Origin: Leisingera methylohalidivorans DSM 14336
GTDB lineage: Bacteria; Pseudomonadota; Alphaproteobacteria; Rhodobacterales; Rhodobacteraceae
NCBI RefSeq assembly: GCF_000511355.1
Contig: NC_023135.1
Span: forward strand, 2,258,371 to 2,322,370
DNA length: 64,000 bases
Reading direction: 5' to 3'
Position numbers and translations under genes: made by a program. Numbering within the stretch: the stretch's first letter is position 1; each line of letters opens with the position of its first letter. Shown piece after piece: positions 9,397-18,164 of this stretch. The notes beneath the pieces were generated by a model that saw only the letters and a program-made list of their open reading frames with translations, did no database searches and was not told the origin of the DNA.

Positions 9397-9951
9397 ATGG
9401 AAGGTTTCACAATCATCGACGGGGTCGTGGCCCTGGTCATTGTCGTATCGGCGCTGCTGGCCTATTCACGCGGCTTCGTGCGCGAGGCGATGGCCATCGC
9501 AGGCTGGATCGCCGCGGGCGTGCTCGCCTTTATCTTTGCACCGCAGGTCGAACCCCTGATGGCAGAAATCCCGGTGATCGGCGAATTCATCGCCGACAGC
9601 TGCGAATTGTCGATCATCGCGGCCTTTGCCGCAGTGTTCGCACTGGCGCTGATCGTGGTCTCGTTTTTCACGCCGCTGTTTTCCACCCTGGTGCAGCGTT
9701 CCGCGCTTGGCGGGCTGGACCAGGGCACGGGTTTCTTCTTTGGCGTCTTGCGCGGCATTCTTTTGGTGGCAATCGCCTTCTTCCTCTACAATGTCGTGAT
9801 GACCGGGCAGAGCTTTACAATCGTTGACGAAAGCCGCTCGGCCGCAGTGTTTGAGCGCCTGATCGGCAAGATTGAGGAGCGCAACCCGGAGCAGGCATTG
9901 GGCTGGGTCACCACGCAATATGAAGCGCTGATCGGCTCCTGCGGCCAGTAA
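9397..9951 (+). CDS. cvpA: CvpA family membrane protein
   Basis: Inner-membrane protein of the colicin V production family, whose precise role is unsettled; it is widely linked to envelope homeostasis and purF. The 184-residue protein has four hydrophobic segments and the family opening DGVVALVIVVSALLAYSRGF with REAMAIAGWIAAGV. In most relatives cvpA is directly followed by purF. Here a terminator and about 3.7 kb of other genes separate the two (see the methanethiol oxidase gene). Confidence 0.88.
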   Translation: MEGFTIIDGVVALVIVVSALLAYSRGFVREAMAIAGWIAAGVLAFIFAPQVEPLMAEIPVIGEFIADSCELSIIAAFAAVFALALIVVSFFTPLFSTLVQRSALGGLDQGTGFFFGVLRGILLVAIAFFLYNVVMTGQSFTIVDESRSAAVFERLIGKIEERNPEQALGWVTTQYEALIGSCGQ

Positions 9952-9982
9952 TACCTAAGGATTACCACCTTAAGCCGGACAC

Positions 9983-10008
9983 ACGGGCGCCCGCTGGGCG
10001 CCCGTTTT
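9983..10008 (+). terminator. Rho-independent terminator after cvpA
   Basis: A perfect 10-bp stem (ACGGGCGCCC at 9983-9992, GGGCGCCCGT at 9996-10005) with a 3-base loop runs into TTTT. It closes the radA-cvpA transcript. Confidence 0.85.
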
Positions 10009-10034
10009 GCTTTGAATTCAAAGCGTTCACACAG

Positions 10035-10096
10035 TTATCCACAGGCAGCAGCGCCCGATGGTTAACGAGGTAAATATTAGTTAACACTTTGTTAAC
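10035..10096. promoter_or_regulatory. Consensus DnaA box plus full CtrA box
   Basis: In the 386-bp gap before the Hint gene, TTATCCACA (10035-10043) is a perfect DnaA box. TTAA-CACTTTG-TTAAC (10081-10096) is a perfect match to the alphaproteobacterial CtrA consensus TTAA-N7-TTAAC. The DNA around it is AT-rich, with further GTTAAC half-sites near 10063 and 10184. This suggests cell-cycle or CtrA-dependent expression of the gene that starts at 10338. Binding itself is inferred from the consensus only. Confidence 0.55.
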
Positions 10097-10337
10097 CATA
10101 TAGAATCACGTGAAGAGCGGCGCATATCCGGATCGTCAAACTTGCGGTAAATCTTAACAAATCCTCAGCCTGCGCCGTCAAAGGGTTAACAATCCCCCTG
10201 AAAACGCGGTTTTTGTCCCGGAAAAATCGCACCATCCCGAAATGGGACGCAAGCCCGCCCCAATTTGGTCCCAATTCGGGGGCCTGATGGCTTCAACGGC
10301 AAAACGCCGGGCTAAGACGCTCAGAAGGGACATGAAC

Positions 10338-11024
10338 ATGCAGCTGGATCACACCACAGATTTCGCCGACTGCCAGCCGGTTGATGTGCTGCTGCTGACC
10401 GATCCCCTGCCGCAGAGCCTGAAGGCCGCCCCGGCTGCAAAACGCGCCCGTGTCCGCAGCGGCGGCTTTCTGCCCGCGACCCTGGTGGAGACCGAAGAAG
10501 GCTTTAAGCAGGCCCGCGACGTGAAACCCGGCGACATGGTGTTCACCTTTGACGGCGGCGCCCAGGAAGTGAAGGCGGTGCGCCACGCGGTGCCGCGTCT
10601 GACCACATGCCTGCATGTCCCGGCCGGGGCTTTGGGCAACGACACCGACCTGATGCTGCCTTCGGACCAGAAAGTGGCACTGGAGATGGACACCGCCGAG
10701 CGCCTGTTCGGCCTGCCGGTTGTTGTCGCCAAGCTGATTGCGCTGACCGGCTACAAGGGCATTTCCGCCGCCGCGCCGGAACGCCTGGGCCGCATCCATT
10801 TCGAATTTGAAGAAGAAGAGCTGGTTTGGGCCGAAAGCGGCATGCTGATGCCCGCAGGCGATGTGGCTGAAGACTCGGCCTTTCATCAACTGTCGCTGAC
10901 CGAAACCCGCCAGGTTCTGGCCAGCGATGAAGGCCGTGCCCTGGCCGCAACCGGCATGGGCGACACCGACGCCCGCCTGCCCAGCCCGCTGGACAACCTG
11001 CTGGACCGCATTCTGGCGGCCTGA
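10338..11024 (+). CDS. Hint-domain protein (roseobacter type)
   Basis: A 228-residue cytoplasmic-looking protein with a Hedgehog/intein-type Hint fold. The stretch FLPATLVETEEG, then VKPGDMVFTFDGGAQEVKAVRH (about residues 45-90), matches the Hint_2 pattern of start block, GD turn and beta strand. The nucleophile position usually held by Cys or Ser at the start of the domain is not obvious here (GGFLPATLV), so autoprocessing activity is doubtful. The start at 10338 is preferred because AGAAGGGA (10323-10330) lies 7 bases before it; an in-frame ATG at 10332 is too close and one at 10287 has no site. A DnaA box and a CtrA box lie upstream and a terminator follows. Confidence 0.75.
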   Translation: MQLDHTTDFADCQPVDVLLLTDPLPQSLKAAPAAKRARVRSGGFLPATLVETEEGFKQARDVKPGDMVFTFDGGAQEVKAVRHAVPRLTTCLHVPAGALGNDTDLMLPSDQKVALEMDTAERLFGLPVVVAKLIALTGYKGISAAAPERLGRIHFEFEEEELVWAESGMLMPAGDVAEDSAFHQLSLTETRQVLASDEGRALAATGMGDTDARLPSPLDNLLDRILAA

Positions 11025-11061
11025 TCCCCGGCCCCGTAAACCAAACCATCCCTCCCCCCCT

Positions 11062-11089
11062 GGCCCGCCACTGTGCGGGCCTTTTCTTT
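11062..11089 (+). terminator. Rho-independent terminator after the Hint gene
   Basis: The stem GGCCCGC (11062-11068) pairs with GCGGGCC (11075-11081) and is followed by TTTTCTTT. It separates the Hint gene from the methanethiol oxidase gene. Confidence 0.8.
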
Positions 11090-11301
11090 GCCAGACCGCC
11101 CGTTTGCAACGCGGGAGACCCGCTCCCTGACGTTTGCAACAGAACTGTCCGGAAATTTTCTAGCGATTTCAGAACGCATGTTCCGGATGCAGGCGTGTTC
11201 GGGGAAAAAGTTGCCCGGAAAACAGTTGTGTGCCAGCATCAGACACAGGCGCAGAACACACAACAGACCGCTTGGCGCCCGGTTCCAGGGAGGATTTAAC
11301 G

Positions 11302-12702
11302 ATGAACTTGCGGCCCGACCCCACATTTCATGCCACCCCCAAGCTCGCCATGGAAGCCCCGGCCGAGACGCTGGCTTTCACCCTGATGCTCAGCCCTGAT
11401 GGCTCGCAGCCCGACGGGCTGGCGGTTGTCGATGTGGATCCGAATTCGGACAGCTACGGCGATATCGTGCACCAGCTGATGATGCCCAACAAGGGCGACG
11501 AATTTCATCATTTCGGCTGGAACGCCTGTTCATCGGCCCTGTCGCCGCTGACGGGGCACGCGTTTCTGGAACGGCGTTATTTGATTATTCCCGGCATCCG
11601 CTCCAGCCGGATCTACGTGATAGACGTAAAAGAGCCGCTGCAGGCGAAGATCCACAAGATCATCGAACCGGAAGAGGTCTTTGCCAAGACCGGCTATTCC
11701 CGCCCGCATACCATTCACTGCGGGCCTGAGGGTATCTATGTCTCGACCCTGGGCGGCGGCGGCGAAGACGGCACCGACGGGCCGCCGGGCATCTTCATCA
11801 TGGATTGCGAGACCTTCGACATTCTGGGCCGCTATGAAATGGACCGGGGCGCGCAGGACAAGCATTATGATTTCTGGTGGAATCTGCCGCGCGATTACAT
11901 GGTCAGCTCGGAATGGGGCCTGCCGCCGCAGTTTGAAAACGGCATCGTGGCCGAGGATCTGCTGAGCAACAAATACGGCCATTCAATCCATTTCTGGAAC
12001 CTGCGCGAGCGCAAGAATGTGCAGACCATCGACCTGGGCGAAAACCACCAGATGGCGCTGGAGATCCGGCCCGCGCATGATCCCTCCAAAGACTACGGGT
12101 TTTGCGGCGTGGTGGTGGATACCACCAACCTGCAGGGCGCGATCTTTACCTGGTGGCAGAAGGATGACGGCACATTCGAGGCCAGGAAAACCCTCACCAT
12201 CGACCCGCGCCCGGAGAAGCCGGAAAACCTGCCGCCGCTGCTGCAGGGGTTCGAGGCGGTGCCGCCGTTGGTCACCGACATCGACCTGAGCCTGGACGAC
12301 AAATACCTGTATGTGGCCTGCTGGGGGCTGGGTGAAATGCATCAGTATGATGTTTCTGACCCTATGAACCCCAAGCTGGCGGGCAAGGTTGAACTGGGCG
12401 GGATTGCCCGCGGCGCCAAGCACCCCAACGGCAAGGATTTTGCCTATGGCCCGCAGATGGTCGAGATCAGCCGCGACGGCAAGCGGGTCTATTGGACCAA
12501 CTCGCTCTATTCCACTTGGGACGACCAGTTCTATCCGGGCGGCGAAGGCGGCCAGATGGTGATGGCCAAGGTGGGCGAAAACGGCGGGCTGGAACTGGAC
12601 AAGGATTTCTTTGTCGAATTCCCCAAAGGCTACCGCAGCCACCAGATCCGGCTGGAAGGGGGCGACTGCTCCACCGACAGTTTCTGCTATCCCTCCGTCT
12701 GA
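11302..12702 (+). CDS. mtoX: Methanethiol oxidase / selenium-binding protein SBP56 family
   Basis: Members of this family oxidise methanethiol to formaldehyde, hydrogen sulfide and hydrogen peroxide. In marine roseobacters methanethiol arises from DMSP demethylation. The 466-residue protein matches the SBP56 family over its length, including HHFGWNACSSAL near residue 75, RPHTIHCGPEG near 138, and the C-terminal GYRSHQIRLEGGDCSTDSF. Family lengths are about 450-480. The start at 11302 has AGGGAGGA 10 bases before it. Most SBP56 methanethiol oxidases are exported with SCO1/MauG partners encoded beside them. Here no signal peptide is evident from this start and the only close partner is a membrane protein 3 bases downstream, so the exact role is less certain than the family. 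Confidence 0.8.
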   Translation: MNLRPDPTFHATPKLAMEAPAETLAFTLMLSPDGSQPDGLAVVDVDPNSDSYGDIVHQLMMPNKGDEFHHFGWNACSSALSPLTGHAFLERRYLIIPGIRSSRIYVIDVKEPLQAKIHKIIEPEEVFAKTGYSRPHTIHCGPEGIYVSTLGGGGEDGTDGPPGIFIMDCETFDILGRYEMDRGAQDKHYDFWWNLPRDYMVSSEWGLPPQFENGIVAEDLLSNKYGHSIHFWNLRERKNVQTIDLGENHQMALEIRPAHDPSKDYGFCGVVVDTTNLQGAIFTWWQKDDGTFEARKTLTIDPRPEKPENLPPLLQGFEAVPPLVTDIDLSLDDKYLYVACWGLGEMHQYDVSDPMNPKLAGKVELGGIARGAKHPNGKDFAYGPQMVEISRDGKRVYWTNSLYSTWDDQFYPGGEGGQMVMAKVGENGGLELDKDFFVEFPKGYRSHQIRLEGGDCSTDSFCYPSV

Positions 12703-12705
12703 CGG

Positions 12706-13362
12706 GTGGCGGAACTCTCAACGGCGGCGGCCCTGTGGTGGGCCGTCGTTGCGTCGGGGATCTATCACGGGGTGAACCCGGGGATGGGCTGGCCGCTGGC
12801 GGTCTCCTCGGCGCTGATGGAGCGGCGCAGGACCAGCCTGTTCAAGGCGCTGCTGGCGCTGGCCTTTGGCCATCTGCTGGCAATGGCTGCGATCCTGCTG
12901 CCGTTTTCGGCACTGTTGTGGCTGACGGAATGGCATGCGGAAATCCGCATCGGCGCGGCTTGCCTGGTGATTGCGCTGGGGGTGTATCTGCTGATCAACC
13001 GCCGTCATCCGCGCTTTCTGGCGCGGGTGCCGCCGTCGCGGCTGGCGCTGTGGTCGTTCCTTGCCGCCATGGCGCATGGCGCGGGGCTGATGCTGGTGCC
13101 GGTCTATCTGGGCCTTTGCGGCCCGGACCAAGGCGCAGGCCACGCCGCCGCCTATACGCTGATGGGGCGCAATGCCGGCATCGCCGTAACTGTGGCGCTG
13201 GCCCATACCCTTGCCATGACCGCAGCCGGCGGGGTGCTGGCGCTTGGCGTTTATCATTGGCTGGGGCTGAGGTTCCTGTCCAAGAGCTGGTTCAATCTGG
13301 ATCTGGTCTGGGCGCTGAGCCTTGTTCTGGTGGGTGTTATTTCGCTGCTGACGCTGCATTGA
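12706..13362 (+). CDS. Polytopic membrane protein coupled to the methanethiol oxidase gene
   Basis: A 218-residue protein with about six hydrophobic segments. The first segments contain GIYHGVNPGMGWPLAV followed by a later LAFGHLLAMA. The spacing recalls the HA-x-DPDH and GH signatures of nickel/cobalt and HupE/UreH-type transporters, but the acidic and histidine metal ligands of the first motif are replaced, so I do not assign a substrate. The GTG start lies 3 bases after the mtoX stop, which indicates co-translation with it. No signal for other partners is seen downstream. The gene is probably functionally tied to the oxidase, for example moving its substrate, product or metal. That is inference. 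Confidence 0.7.
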   Translation: MAELSTAAALWWAVVASGIYHGVNPGMGWPLAVSSALMERRRTSLFKALLALAFGHLLAMAAILLPFSALLWLTEWHAEIRIGAACLVIALGVYLLINRRHPRFLARVPPSRLALWSFLAAMAHGAGLMLVPVYLGLCGPDQGAGHAAAYTLMGRNAGIAVTVALAHTLAMTAAGGVLALGVYHWLGLRFLSKSWFNLDLVWALSLVLVGVISLLTLH

Positions 13363-13728
13363 TGCCGCCGTGCGGACCATCCTTCCCCGCCCCGTTGCCG
13401 CAGTGCGGCATCGGATCTGTGATCCTGTGATGACAGCCGCGGCGAAAGGCACTATGTGAGGGCCGGAACAGGAATCGGATTCGGAGCCATACCGCCTTGC
13501 TGCTGCAGACGCTGCCCGCCTGCCCTTGCGGACCTGACCTGACGCGCTGCGCGCCGGGTGCCGGCGGCGCATTCGGCGCTCAGGCTCAGGCCGGCTTGCC
13601 GGTACGGTCCTTTGGCGCAGCCCGGGCAGCCGGATTGGCGCGCAGCAGGCATAATGCGCTAGACTGCCATCCGAACCGCTTCCATCAGCAACCGAACAGC
13701 AAAGCCTAAGTGGGATTGGAGCCAGCCA
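13363..13728. other. Gap upstream of purF without a recognisable gene
   Basis: These 366 bases are GC-rich and contain only weak open frames with no ribosome-binding sites and no conserved motif. They presumably include the purF promoter. I saw no purine-box or PurR-type palindrome that I could defend. Confidence 0.4.
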
Positions 13729-15249
13729 ATGTGCGGGATTTTGGGGATCGCAAGCCGGGACACGGATGTCTTTGCGGAGATTTATGACGGGCTCTTGATG
13801 CTGCAGCACCGCGGCCAGGACGCCTCGGGGATTGTGACCTACACCGGCGAGTTCTTCCGCGAGCGCAAGGAAAACGGTCTGGTCAAGGATGTGTTCGGCC
13901 CGCAGGATGCCGACACCCTGACCGGCAAGACCGGCATCGGCCATGTCCGCTATCCCACCGCGGGTTCGCTGAGTGCGGCCGAAGCGCAGCCGTTTTTTGT
14001 GAACGCGCCCTATGGCATCTATCTGGTGCACAACGGCAATATCACCAATACCGCCGAGCAGCGCGAAAAGGTGACCGGCAAATACAGCCGCCATCTGCGC
14101 ACCACCTCCGATTCCGAAATCATGCTGAACGTGCTGGCCGACAAGGTGGCTGACGCGATCAAGGTCAATGGCAATGCCGAGCCGGTCCGCAATATCTTTG
14201 CCGGTGTGAAGATGACGATGGAGCGGATCCAAGGCGCCTATTCGGTGCTGTGCATGATCGCCGGTGTCGGCATGCTGGCGTTCCGCGATCCCAACGGCAT
14301 CCGCCCGCTGTCCGTGGGCAAGCGCCCGGCAGAAAGCGGCGGCGAGGATTTCTGCTTTGCCTCCGAAGACGTGGCCTTTGGCATCAACGGCTTTGAAAAG
14401 CTCCGTGATGTGAAGCCCGGCGAGGCCATTCTGGTTGATCTGGACGGCAATATGCATACCTTCCAGGCGGTCGAGGGCAAGCTGACCCCCTGCATTTTTG
14501 AATATGTCTACCTGGCGCGGCCCGATTCCATGATGGACGGGGTGTCGGTCTACAAGACCCAGCTGCGCATGGGCCAGGCGCTGGCCAGGCAGATCCAGGA
14601 GGCAGGGCTGGAAATCGACAGCATCATCCCGGTGCCTGATTCGGCCCGTCCCGTGGCGCTGGAAGTCGCCAACTCCACCGGCATCCGTTACCGCGAAGGG
14701 CTGGTGAAGAACCGCTATGTGGGCCGGACCTTTATCATGCCGGGCCAGGCGGAACGTCAGAAATCGGTGCGCCGCAAGCTGAACGCCATCCCGCTGGAAT
14801 TCAAGGGCCGCAACGTGCTGCTGATCGACGATTCGATCGTGCGCGGCAACACGATTAAAAAGATCGTGCAAATGTGCCGCGATGCAGGCGCCAAGAAGGT
14901 CTATATCGCCTCTGCCTCGCCGCCGGTGAAATACCCGAACGTCTATGGCATCGACATGCCGACCAAGCACGAGCTGATCGCAAACGGCCTCAGCATCGAG
15001 GAAATCCGCGAGGAGCTGGGGGCGGATGCGCTGTTCTATCAGAAGCTCGAAGACCTGATCTGGGCGGCGCAGGAAGGCAACCCGGACATTCAAGGCTTTG
15101 ATTGCTCCTGCTTTGACGGCAACTATGTCACCGGCGTCACCGCTGAATATCTGGACGCGCTTGAAGGCAGCAGCCGGGTCAGCGCCAAGATTCAGGACAT
15201 GCCGGCCCCCGGTGCCTCCTGGAACGCTTCGAAACTGGCCACCGGCTGA
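13729..15249 (+). CDS. purF: Amidophosphoribosyltransferase
   Basis: Glutamine-dependent first committed enzyme of purine synthesis: PRPP plus glutamine gives phosphoribosylamine. The 506-residue protein starts MCGILGIA, so Cys2 becomes the N-terminal nucleophile after Met removal. It carries the glutaminase features HRGQDASG and GHVRYPTAG and the PRPP-site motif VLLIDDSIVRGNT near residue 365. Related B. subtilis-type PurF proteins have a propeptide and an iron-sulfur cluster; here there is no propeptide before the cysteine. Its usual neighbour cvpA is 3.7 kb upstream, separated by the Hint and mtoX genes. Confidence 0.95.
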   Translation: MCGILGIASRDTDVFAEIYDGLLMLQHRGQDASGIVTYTGEFFRERKENGLVKDVFGPQDADTLTGKTGIGHVRYPTAGSLSAAEAQPFFVNAPYGIYLVHNGNITNTAEQREKVTGKYSRHLRTTSDSEIMLNVLADKVADAIKVNGNAEPVRNIFAGVKMTMERIQGAYSVLCMIAGVGMLAFRDPNGIRPLSVGKRPAESGGEDFCFASEDVAFGINGFEKLRDVKPGEAILVDLDGNMHTFQAVEGKLTPCIFEYVYLARPDSMMDGVSVYKTQLRMGQALARQIQEAGLEIDSIIPVPDSARPVALEVANSTGIRYREGLVKNRYVGRTFIMPGQAERQKSVRRKLNAIPLEFKGRNVLLIDDSIVRGNTIKKIVQMCRDAGAKKVYIASASPPVKYPNVYGIDMPTKHELIANGLSIEEIREELGADALFYQKLEDLIWAAQEGNPDIQGFDCSCFDGNYVTGVTAEYLDALEGSSRVSAKIQDMPAPGASWNASKLATG

Positions 15250-15370
15250 GGCAGCCGCCCCCGCGATCCATGGGGGTTTGATATTCCGGCTGCATCCGCG
15301 TATGAGAGCTGCCAACAGTGCATGGGGAGGCGCTGGCCGTGACGGCCCGCGCCTTTTCCTATGCTTTCAG

Positions 15371-15949
15371 ATGAAAGGCCGCCTTTTGGACGCGCATCTT
15401 GCCCGCATGCTGATCTCCCCGCGCCAGTGCCGCTGCTGCGGCGCCACATTTGCGCAATTGCTGAGCCTCAGCTGCGACCGGCCCGATATCTGCTCCGAGG
15501 ACATGGAGGTGGAGGACAACTCTGCCGTCCTGGCCACCCGCGGCGACATCCTGACGGATGATTTCTGCCGCTTGGGCGAGCTGCGCTTTATCCGCGCGGT
15601 GCTGGCGGTGCCTTTGGCAAACAGCCGCGGCGAGGAGTTCATCCTGGGCACCTGGGCCAGCCTCAGCCGCGATGATTTCGACGCCTATCTCGACCTCTTC
15701 GAAATGCGCGAGACGGAAAAGCTGGGCGACCGCCCGGCCTGGCTGGCCAATGCGATCCCGCCGGATATGGCGGTGCCTGCGGGCTGCATGCTGGAGATGC
15801 GCCCCGGCGGTGAGTATCCTGAGCTGAGGGTCACCGAGCAGAACCATCCGCTTTATCCGCTGCAAAAGGACGGAGCCGAGCTGGAGGAGCTGCTGGAGCT
15901 GCTCTATGCCTATGGCCACGACCTGCCGTCGCTGGTTTATGACGCCTGA
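15371..15949 (+). CDS. DUF2199 domain protein
   Basis: A 192-residue protein of unknown function. Residues about 18-165 match DUF2199: the opening CRCCGATF, SCDRPDIC, then LGTWASLSRDDFDAYLDLFE and a C-terminal hydrophilic part. The paired cysteines near the start (CRCCG) could bind a metal. The start is uncertain: ATG at 15371 has no clear ribosome-binding site, and ATGs at 15302 and 15407 are possible. The open frame continues upstream antisense-free into purF, but coding character begins only near 15371. No link to neighbours is evident. Confidence 0.7.
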   Translation: MKGRLLDAHLARMLISPRQCRCCGATFAQLLSLSCDRPDICSEDMEVEDNSAVLATRGDILTDDFCRLGELRFIRAVLAVPLANSRGEEFILGTWASLSRDDFDAYLDLFEMRETEKLGDRPAWLANAIPPDMAVPAGCMLEMRPGGEYPELRVTEQNHPLYPLQKDGAELEELLELLYAYGHDLPSLVYDA

Positions 15950-16092
15950 GCGGGTACTGCGGCAGCCGGTCTCGCGGTCCCGTTGCGGCCGTCCGCGGCT
16001 TCCCGCCGATCCAGGTGCCGCCGCACCGGATGCGGCTTGATACGCAGCCTGCGGCAGCCCAGATACGTCCGGATTAATGAGGAACGGACGGT

Positions 16093-16365
16093 ATGTCGAA
16101 CACAGAGATTGAGACCGGCACCCCTGCCAAGGTGGCCGGGCTTGCGACCCAGACCAATGCAATGAACCGCGGCAACCTGAGCCTGCTGGGCCTGTACGGT
16201 CCCGAGGACAGCATGACTGCGCTGATCCGGCTGCCGTCGGGCCGCACCCGCAAAGTATCGCGCGGCAGCCGCCTGTCATCGGGCCAGGTGGTGGCAATTG
16301 ACGCCAAGGGGCTGATCCTGAATTCCAGAGGCGAAAGCAAGCGTCTGATGATGCCGGGCAGCTGA
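16093..16365 (+). CDS. Small PilP/GspC-like protein
   Basis: A 90-residue soluble protein. After a short polar head, residues about 28-88 read LSLLGLYGPEDSMTALIRLP, GRTRKVSRGSRL, then GQVVAIDAKGLILNSRGESKRLMMP. This matches the small beta domain seen in PilP and in the homology region of GspC, which dock onto secretins or inner-membrane platforms. It is much shorter than either and has no membrane anchor, so it is at most a stand-alone copy of that domain. No secretion or pilus genes surround it. A strong terminator follows immediately. Confidence 0.65.
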   Translation: MSNTEIETGTPAKVAGLATQTNAMNRGNLSLLGLYGPEDSMTALIRLPSGRTRKVSRGSRLSSGQVVAIDAKGLILNSRGESKRLMMPGS

Positions 16366-16376
16366 ACCGTCCGGAC

Positions 16377-16400
16377 CCGCGCGGCCGTGCGGTTTTTTTT
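16377..16400 (+). terminator. Rho-independent terminator
   Basis: A six-base-pair stem, CCGCGC with GTGCGG around GGCC, is followed by eight T residues 12 bases after the PilP-like gene. Confidence 0.8.
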
Positions 16401-16500
16401 CGTGAAAAGCTGCGGGAGTTTCCATCAAAACCCCTGCGCGTCCCAGGGCTGAATTCAGCACCTCTTGACCTGCCCGCGCCCGCGGCCCATGAAGGCGGCC

Positions 16501-17148
16501 ATGACAGACAAAATCGCTCTCATCACCGGCGCATCGCGCGGCCTTGGCAACGCCCTGGCCGAAGCGCTTGCGCCCACCCATCACATTGTCGCCGTTGCCC
16601 GCACCACCGGCGCGCTGGAAGAGCTGGATGACCGCATCAAGGCCGCGGGCGGCTCTGCCACCCTGGCGCCGATGGACATCACCGTTCCGGAGGCGATGGC
16701 GACGCTCTGCCGCGGCATCCACGACCGCTGGGGCAAGCTGGACCTGTGGCTGCATACTGCAATCCACGCCACCGCCCTGTGCCCGGCGCCGTCGGTTGCC
16801 CCCAAGGACTGGACCAAGGCCGTGGCCATCAACGCCACTGCGACCTCGGTGCTGATCCCCTATGTGGCGCCCTTGCTGGGCCAGTCGGGCCGCGCGGTGT
16901 TCTTTGACGACGCCAAGGCAGGCGAGAAGTTCTATGGCACCTATGGCGCCACCAAGGCGGCGCAGATGGCGCTGGCCCGCAGCTGGCAGGCCGAGGCCGA
17001 ACGCACCGGCCCGCAGGTGCGGATCCTGGACCCGCAGCCGATGGCCACCGCCCTGCGCGCCCGCTTCCACCCGGGCGAGGACCGCAGCGCCCTCGCCGCC
17101 ATTCAGGACGAAGCCGCCCGCCTGCTGCCGCAGATCCTCGCGGACTGA
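16501..17148 (+). CDS. SDR family oxidoreductase
   Basis: A 215-residue short-chain dehydrogenase/reductase. The nucleotide-binding motif TGASRGLGNAL is at residues 9-19 and the catalytic YGATK motif (Tyr-x3-Lys) lies in YGTYGATKAAQMALA near residue 152. The substrate is not predictable. The start at 16501 is preferred because GAAGGCGG precedes it; a longer in-frame start at 16465 has no site. Genes of this kind often sit downstream of purF in this family, so it may be part of the conserved radA-cvpA-purF-SDR neighbourhood. Confidence 0.8.
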   Translation: MTDKIALITGASRGLGNALAEALAPTHHIVAVARTTGALEELDDRIKAAGGSATLAPMDITVPEAMATLCRGIHDRWGKLDLWLHTAIHATALCPAPSVAPKDWTKAVAINATATSVLIPYVAPLLGQSGRAVFFDDAKAGEKFYGTYGATKAAQMALARSWQAEAERTGPQVRILDPQPMATALRARFHPGEDRSALAAIQDEAARLLPQILAD

Positions 17149-17369
17149 CGCCTGCCGCCGTCCCGCGCCGTGCGCGGCGCCCGGCCCAACGCCTGGAACG
17201 GCATCTGTGATGCCGGCCCGGGGGGCGGGAGCGCACCCCTCCGCCCGGCCTGTTGCCTCCCTGCCCCGCTTTGCGGCTGATCCTGCTTCGATCCGCGAAA
17301 ACCTTGCCCCCTAACGGTGCAGGTCCTATTCAATCGAAAACCCGGTTGAACACGGCAGGCAGACACCCC

Positions 17370-18164
17370 ATGCGCATACTGATCACCAATGACGACGGCA
17401 TCAGCGCCGAAGGACTGACCATTCTCGGCGCCATCGCCCATGAGGTCGCAGGCCCCGGCGGCGAGGTCTGGACCGTGGCCCCGGCGTTTGAACAATCCGG
17501 CGTCGGCCATTGCATCAGCTACACCCGCCCCACCATGCTGAGCCAGCTGGGCGAACGCCGCTTTGCCGCCGAAGGCTCGCCCGCAGACTGCGTGCTGGCG
17601 GGGCTGCATGTGGTGATGCAGGGCGCCAAGCCCGATCTGGTGCTGTCGGGCGTGAACCGCGGCAACAACTCAGCCGAAAACGCGCTCTATTCCGGCACTC
17701 TTGGCGGCGCCATGGAGGCCGCGCTGCAGGGAATCCCGGCGATGGCGCTGTCGCAGTATTACGGGCCTGCCAACCGCGGGACCGCCAACCCGTTCGAGGC
17801 CGCCGCCGTGCATGGCGCGGCGCTGGTCAACAAGATCCTGGCCGCCCAGCCGCAGGACCAGCAGGACTACCGGCTGTTTTACAATATCAACTTCCCGCCG
17901 GTCCCTGCGGCGGACGTCAAGGGCACCCGCGTCGCCACCCAAGGGTACCGCCGCGGCAGCCATTTTTCGGCCGAGGAACAGCTGTCGCCGACCGGGCGGC
18001 GCTACCTGTGGATCCGCGGCGGCAATCAGCAGGTGGAGACCGCTGCAGGATCAGACGCCGCGGTGAACCTGGACGGCTATATCTCTGTCACCCCGATGCG
18101 CGCCGACCTGACCGCGCGCGATGCACTGGATGCGCTGAAGGCGATTGAAAGAACCTGCGCATGA
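17370..18164 (+). CDS. surE: 5'/3'-nucleotidase SurE
   Basis: Metal-dependent nucleoside monophosphate phosphatase. The 264-residue protein begins [15 protein letters not shown], whose Asp8-Asp9 bind the divalent metal, and holds the family motifs [20 protein letters not shown] and [16 protein letters not shown]. The start at 17370 fits the fold, which begins right at the first strand. The gene overlaps pcm by four bases and is followed by an nlpD-like gene, the same order (surE-pcm-nlpD) as in E. coli, where the set is linked to stationary-phase survival. Confidence 0.94.
   Translation: MRILITNDDGISAEGLTILGAIAHEVAGPGGEVWTVAPAFEQSGVGHCISYTRPTMLSQLGERRFAAEGSPADCVLAGLHVVMQGAKPDLVLSGVNRGNNSAENALYSGTLGGAMEAALQGIPAMALSQYYGPANRGTANPFEAAAVHGAALVNKILAAQPQDQQDYRLFYNINFPPVPAADVKGTRVATQGYRRGSHFSAEEQLSPTGRRYLWIRGGNQQVETAAGSDAAVNLDGYISVTPMRADLTARDALDALKAIERTCA

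Noticed and set aside
10021..10200. Chromosomal replication origin suggested by a DnaA box, CtrA box and AT-rich DNA
   Set aside because: Only one perfect DnaA box was found and no dnaA, hemE, parAB or gidA neighbour; treated as a regulatory region.
12718..15315. 865-codon open frame on the - strand across the mtoX-purF region
   Set aside because: It runs antisense to purF and the membrane protein gene, which have clear family matches; long antisense frames are expected at this GC content and it has no domain.
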